Assembly: GCF_047553015.1 (NCBI RefSeq)
Contig: NZ_CP180212.1
Location: forward strand, 1,550,001 to 1,614,000
Direction of reading: 5' to 3'
Source: Carnobacterium_A sp047553015
Lineage (GTDB): Bacteria > Bacillota > Bacilli > Lactobacillales > Carnobacteriaceae
DNA: 64,000 nt
The position numbers and the translations under genes are program-made. This document shows positions 60,305 to 64,000 of the stretch, one piece after another. Below the pieces are notes generated by a model. It did no database searches. It was not told where the DNA came from and was given only the letters and a program-made list of their open reading frames with translations. Each line of letters starts with the position of its first letter. The first letter of the stretch is position 1.

Positions 60305-61673
60305 TTTTTTTGACCTTCTTTGGCTCTCTGATGTCATCAATGTCATTAAAATAACTATTTGAACTTACGACAACAACATAATCTTTTGGTTTAATCACAT
60401 CTTTTCCATCAGGGAAAATAACTTTCTTTTTCCTAATAATATAAGCGATTAAAAGATTATTTTTGGTATTTAACTGACTTAATGGGATATTAATAATTTT
60501 ACTGCTTTCCTTAACTTTAAACTGCAGAACCTCTACTTGATCATCTGCTAGACGATATAAAGCCTCAACATCTGAGCCTTCAGACTCTTCTAACGAACGG
60601 ACAAAACGGATGATTGAATTAGCAATAATTCGTTTTGGTGTAATCACTGATTGCAAACCGACACTACCAAGGATTTTCATTAATGAAATACGATTAATTT
60701 TTGTGATGATTTTTTTCATATCTTTTTTTGCAGCATACATTGAGTTGATTACATTTTCTTCGTCCACACCTGTTAAGCTAATGACCGCATCGTACATTTC
60801 CATACGCTCTTCATCTAGTAACGTTTGATCTGTTCCATCTCCATTGATAACAACTACTTCTGGAAAATGACTACTCAATTCAATAGCTTTTTTCTCGTTA
60901 TGCTCAATAACTTTGATAGTTAGTTTCAATGGAGCTAATAAGGTTAGTAAATAATAAGTGATTCTTCCGCCACCGATAATCATCACGGATCTGATTTTTT
61001 CTTTATAAGAACCTGCTGCTTTATAAAATTTATTTAATTGTTTTTGACCACCGGTTACATAAATACGGTCTCCTTTTTGTAAAATACTCTCTCCAAAAGG
61101 AATAAAAGCTTCCTCGCCTCTAAGAACAATCATAACCATAATATCTTTATGTTGATTTTTGAATTCCACTAAATTAATATCAGCCAATTTACTTTTTTCA
61201 TTGATTTCTAATTCCACCATATTTACTCGTCCATAAACAAATGACTCTACACTCAACGCTGAAGGGAATTTGATTAAGTTAGCCATATGTTTAGCAGCTT
61301 CTAATTCTGGATTAATTAGCATAGTAATGCCTAAGCTTTCACGAACAAAATCTATATGAGTTGAATATTCTCTATTCCTTGCTCTTAAGATTGTGTTTTT
61401 AGCACCTAATTTCTTAGCTATAATAGAAGCAATCATATTGATTTCATCCATTTCAGTTACTGCAATAAATACATCACATTCTGGAACATTCGCCTCTATT
61501 TGAGCATCATAATTTGCGCCATTGCCAACAATTCCAATGATTTCTGTTTTATTAGCTATTCTTTCTAGAATCCTACTGTTTTTCTCAATCAGGATAACAT
61601 CGTTTCCTTCTGTCGAGAGTGCGACACAAAGAAATTCGCCAACTTTCCCTCCACCTACAATAACAATTTTCAT
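60297..61673 (-). CDS. trkA: Trk potassium system regulatory subunit TrkA
   Basis: 458 residues with two tandem RCK units. The first Rossmann fold is MKIVIVGGGKVGEFLCVALS, with acidic IEKN at the second strand and the C-terminal TrkA-C subdomain near 140-220. The second is SVMIIGGGRITYYLLTLLA with a partner subdomain near 370-450. It is a cytosolic nucleotide-binding gate (NAD(H), ATP/ADP) for TrkH. AGGAGG precedes the ATG, and the stop overlaps trkH. Confidence 0.95.
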   Translation of the reverse strand: MKIVIVGGGKVGEFLCVALSTEGNDVILIEKNSRILERIANKTEIIGIVGNGANYDAQIEANVPECDVFIAVTEMDEINMIASIIAKKLGAKNTILRARNREYSTHIDFVRESLGITMLINPELEAAKHMANLIKFPSALSVESFVYGRVNMVELEINEKSKLADINLVEFKNQHKDIMVMIVLRGEEAFIPFGESILQKGDRIYVTGGQKQLNKFYKAAGSYKEKIRSVMIIGGGRITYYLLTLLAPLKLTIKVIEHNEKKAIELSSHFPEVVVINGDGTDQTLLDEERMEMYDAVISLTGVDEENVINSMYAAKKDMKKIITKINRISLMKILGSVGLQSVITPKRIIANSIIRFVRSLEESEGSDVEALYRLADDQVEVLQFKVKESSKIINIPLSQLNTKNNLLIAYIIRKKKVIFPDGKDVIKPKDYVVVVSSNSYFNDIDDIREPKKVKKNE

Positions 61674-61815
61674 CGTGGGTTCTACCTCCTAAGTTGTTCT
61701 ATATTTTCTCGCTTAGTTTTATCTTAAATTTTATTGTTTAATCAGCGCACTCTATTTTCTAAGCACATTTTTTTAAAGAGCATCCAAGCGCTATCGTATC
61801 ATTCTATAGCTAAAC

Positions 61816-61844
61816 ATTCTAGTCTTAAAGTCAATAAATTGTAA
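61816..61844 (-). promoter_or_regulatory. Probable promoter of trkA-trkH
   Basis: On the minus strand TTACAA (61844-61839), a 17-base spacer and TAGAAT (61821-61816), about 140 bases upstream of trkA. No other motif was recognised in the 61674-61940 gap. Confidence 0.5.
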
Positions 61845-61940
61845 TCTAAATTTTACCACAAAAAAGACTGGTTTCGAAAGGTTCTTTTAGTTGTCTTCAT
61901 TTTAGATTTAAAAAGAATATTCTTTCTAACTATTTAATAA

Positions 61941-61986
61941 AAAAAAGGTAAAAATAGGAATCTAAGCTCCTATTTTTACCTTTTTA
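61941..61986 (-). terminator. Terminator after the second nanE
   Basis: AAAAAGGTAAAAATAGGA pairs with TCCTATTTTTACCTTTTT around an 8-base loop, six bases after the nanE stop codon. Confidence 0.87.
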
Positions 61987-61991
61987 TCTTT

Positions 61992-62693
61992 TTATTCGTT
62001 CGTTATCTTATCGATAAACGCTTTTGTGATTAATTGAGGTCTCGTAATTGCACTACCAACAACCATTGAGTAAACACCTAGTTCTTGACAACGTTTTGCT
62101 TTTTCGGGTGTATCTACGTGTCCTTCAGCAATAACAGGAATTGTCACTAGCTTTAAAATCGCTTTTAGTCTTGCAAAATCATCATCTGCAATATTGTGTC
62201 CTTCAGACTCTTTTGTATACCCCATTAACGTTGTTGAGACACAATCAAATCCTAATTTTTCTGCTTCTATTGCTTCCTCTAAGGTTGCAATATCCGCCAT
62301 CAACAACACGTTAGGATAAGATGAACGAATAGATTGAACGAAATCAGCTAATTTCTCATCATTATGACGCTTACGACACGTTGCATCTAATGCAATCATT
62401 TCACAGTTTGACTCAGCTAACTCATGAACTTCTTTCATCGTAGCTGTAATATAAATATCTGAATCTTCGTAATCACGCTTTACAATACCTACTACTGGTA
62501 GGGTTGTGTGTTTTTTAATTTCAATAATATCTTCTTTTGAGTTCGCTCTAATCCCACTAGCTCCACCTTGTTCTACCGCTACGGCCATTCGTCCCATAAT
62601 ATACGAACTGTGTAAGGGCTCATCTTCTAAAGCCTGACAAGATACAATTAATTTTGATTTTACTTTTTCTAACATATTCAATGTGTTACTCAT
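61992..62693 (-). CDS. nanE: N-acetylmannosamine-6-phosphate 2-epimerase, second copy
   Basis: 233 residues with all NanE blocks (VSCQALEDEPLHSSYIMGRM, GIRANS, MIALDATCRKR, LLMADIATLEEA, PVIAEGHVDTPEKAKR, MVVGSAITRPQLI). It is clearly diverged from the copy at 55975. The ATG at 62693 overlaps the PTS gene by eight bases; the ribosome-binding site spacing is poor, so a downstream TTG or ATG start is possible. Pairing with a PTS permease suggests use of a sugar delivered as the 6-phosphate, such as ManNAc or a related amino sugar. Confidence 0.94.
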   Translation of the reverse strand: MSNTLNMLEKVKSKLIVSCQALEDEPLHSSYIMGRMAVAVEQGGASGIRANSKEDIIEIKKHTTLPVVGIVKRDYEDSDIYITATMKEVHELAESNCEMIALDATCRKRHNDEKLADFVQSIRSSYPNVLLMADIATLEEAIEAEKLGFDCVSTTLMGYTKESEGHNIADDDFARLKAILKLVTIPVIAEGHVDTPEKAKRCQELGVYSMVVGSAITRPQLITKAFIDKITNE

Positions 62694-64000
62694 CTCCTAA
62701 AATTTCGGTTACTTCGTTTTTAATGACTGTGACTTGTGGGCCATAAATAACTTGTACTCCATTTCCTCTAATTAAGACACCTTTACTACCTGTCTCTTTC
62801 AGCGCTTCTTTATTTACTTTTTTGCCATCTTTTACTGTTACACGTAGTCGTGTTGCACAATTGTCTACGTTTACGATATTTTCTTCTCCACCTAAAGCAC
62901 GAATAATATTTAGTGCACGGCCTTCAGGTTTTTCCTTAGTCTCTGCTACTTCTAATTCATCTGTACGACCTGGCGTTTTAAAGTTAAATTTCAAAATAAG
63001 GAATTTAAATGTAAAGTAGTATAGGAAGAACCAGACAATTCCTATTAAAATAACTGTCATCCAGTTTGTTTTAGCGTTGCCTTGTAAGACTCCAAAAAGA
63101 ATGAAGTCTATGAATCCGCCTGAAAAGGTTTGACCAATAGTAATTTCAAAAATATGAGCTAGCATAAACGCTAGTCCATCAAAGAATGCATGAACAACAT
63201 ATAGGGCTGGTGCGATAAATAAAAATGAAAATTCTAGTGGTTCAGTAATTCCTGTTAAGAAAGAAGTAAGAGCAGCTGATAACATCAATCCACCAACTAC
63301 TTTTTTATTTTCAGGTTTAGCTGTTTGATAAATTGCAAATGCAGCACCTACTAAACCAAACATCATCGTGATAAAACGACCAGACATAAAGCGTGATGTT
63401 CCTTCAAAGAACTGAGTGGTTGTAGGATCAGCTAATTGTGCAAAGAAGATATTTTGTGTTCCTTGAACGAGGTTACCTCCAATTTCTAGTGTTCCACCTA
63501 GTGCTGTTTGCCAAAATGGCAAGTAGAAAATATGATGTAGTCCAAAAGGTCCTAATAAGCGTAAAATAAATCCATAAAAAAACGTTCCAACATAGCCAGT
63601 TGCATTCACAATGTCTCCAACACTGAAGATAACGTTTTGGAAAAGAGGCCAAACAAAGTACATAATGCTTCCTAAAATAATTGCACCGAATGATGTGATA
63701 ATTGGTACAAAACGTGATCCACCAAAGAAACCAAGGTATTGAGGCAATTCAATTTTATAAAAACGATTGTGCAAATATGAAGCCATTATTCCAACTAAAA
63801 TACCACCAAAAACTCCTGATTCTAGGGTTTGAATACCCAATGTAACTCCTTGTCCTACAGCAGCTAAATTTTCTGTTACTAAGCTACCATTCAGACCTAA
63901 AATAGCATTTGTCGTTGCGTGCATTACTAAAAAACCGATTAAAGCAGCTAATGCTGCAGTCCCTTTATCATTGCGTGCTAATCCAATAGCTACACCAACC
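62686..64000 (-). CDS. PTS glucose-family EIICB permease (partial, N-terminus beyond window)
   Basis: The frame is open to the right edge (VGVAIGLARNDKGTAALAAL at the edge), so the real start is outside and the ATG at 63924 is internal. The visible 438 or so residues hold most of an EIIC domain (LLGPFGLHHIFYLPFWQTAL; SFLTGITEPLEFSFLFIAPA) and a C-terminal EIIB domain with the phosphorylated Cys in VDNCATRLRVTV. No EIIA domain follows, so phosphate must come from another EIIA-Glc. The glucose/GlcNAc/maltose family gives no firm substrate. The overlapping nanE points to an amino sugar such as ManNAc. Confidence 0.9.
   Translation of the reverse strand, partial: VGVAIGLARNDKGTAALAALIGFLVMHATTNAILGLNGSLVTENLAAVGQGVTLGIQTLESGVFGGILVGIMASYLHNRFYKIELPQYLGFFGGSRFVPIITSFGAIILGSIMYFVWPLFQNVIFSVGDIVNATGYVGTFFYGFILRLLGPFGLHHIFYLPFWQTALGGTLEIGGNLVQGTQNIFFAQLADPTTTQFFEGTSRFMSGRFITMMFGLVGAAFAIYQTAKPENKKVVGGLMLSAALTSFLTGITEPLEFSFLFIAPALYVVHAFFDGLAFMLAHIFEITIGQTFSGGFIDFILFGVLQGNAKTNWMTVILIGIVWFFLYYFTFKFLILKFNFKTPGRTDELEVAETKEKPEGRALNIIRALGGEENIVNVDNCATRLRVTVKDGKKVNKEALKETGSKGVLIRGNGVQVIYGPQVTVIKNEVTEILGDE

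Noticed and set aside
63924..63926. ATG at 63924 as the start of the PTS permease
   Set aside because: The frame stays open upstream with EIIC-like membrane sequence to the window edge, so this Met is internal.

Overview
The window is low-GC, densely coded DNA with strong AGGAGG-type ribosome-binding sites, class II HMG-CoA reductase, several PTS components, RpiR and PucR regulators and a Bacilli-type glycogen operon. This fits a lactic-acid-type Bacillota (Lactobacillales). The overall gene content suggests Carnobacterium or a close relative, which is an inference. I see no rRNA, tRNA, CRISPR array, insertion sequence or prophage. The region reads as chromosomal backbone with metabolic islands.

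Layout. 1-3.4 kb: a heterodimeric drug-type ABC exporter (second subunit cut by the window edge) behind a TetR regulator with a clear promoter and operator. 3.4-3.9 kb: non-coding, possibly degenerate DNA. 4-14.9 kb: AI-2E-family membrane protein, an orphan glucitol-type EIIA-like protein, a CDP-glycerol glycerophosphotransferase, 6-phosphogluconolactonase, EIIA-Glc, UppP, a P1B-4 metal ATPase with Fur-like and PerR-like boxes, aspartokinase and a DUF4828-like protein. 14.9-27 kb: an oligopeptide-binding lipoprotein, then the glycogen operon glgB-C-D-A-P-amylase on the minus strand with a cre-like site upstream. 27.3-36 kb: an unusual operon (NCS2 permease, ankyrin/TPR protein, AllH/DUF2877, FdrA/AllF, AllG/DUF1116) divergent from a PucR activator. 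It resembles the oxamate-carbamoyltransferase part of anaerobic ureide degradation but lacks the rest of that pathway locally.

36-50 kb: NfeD-FloA membrane-domain operon, DUF4430 lipoprotein with an ECF S-component, mvaA, DedA, DMT exporters, Rrf2-YhgE/Pip, a guanylate-kinase-like protein, and a decayed glycine-cleavage operon in which only gcvH is intact. gcvT has a nonsense codon and a large internal deletion. gcvPA has two in-frame TAA codons and is joined by a deletion to the last codons of gcvPB.

50.4-64 kb: a sialic-acid locus. nanA, nanE, two ABC permeases, a binding protein, yhcH, a ROK kinase and an RpiR regulator run leftward, with a second RpiR gene divergent. A Trk/Ktr potassium system follows, then a second nanE overlapping a glucose-family PTS EIICB gene that runs off the right edge. 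The sialate ABC system has no ATPase gene and the PTS has no EIIA domain in the visible part. Both probably use shared components; the free EIIA-Glc in this window is a candidate partner for the PTS.
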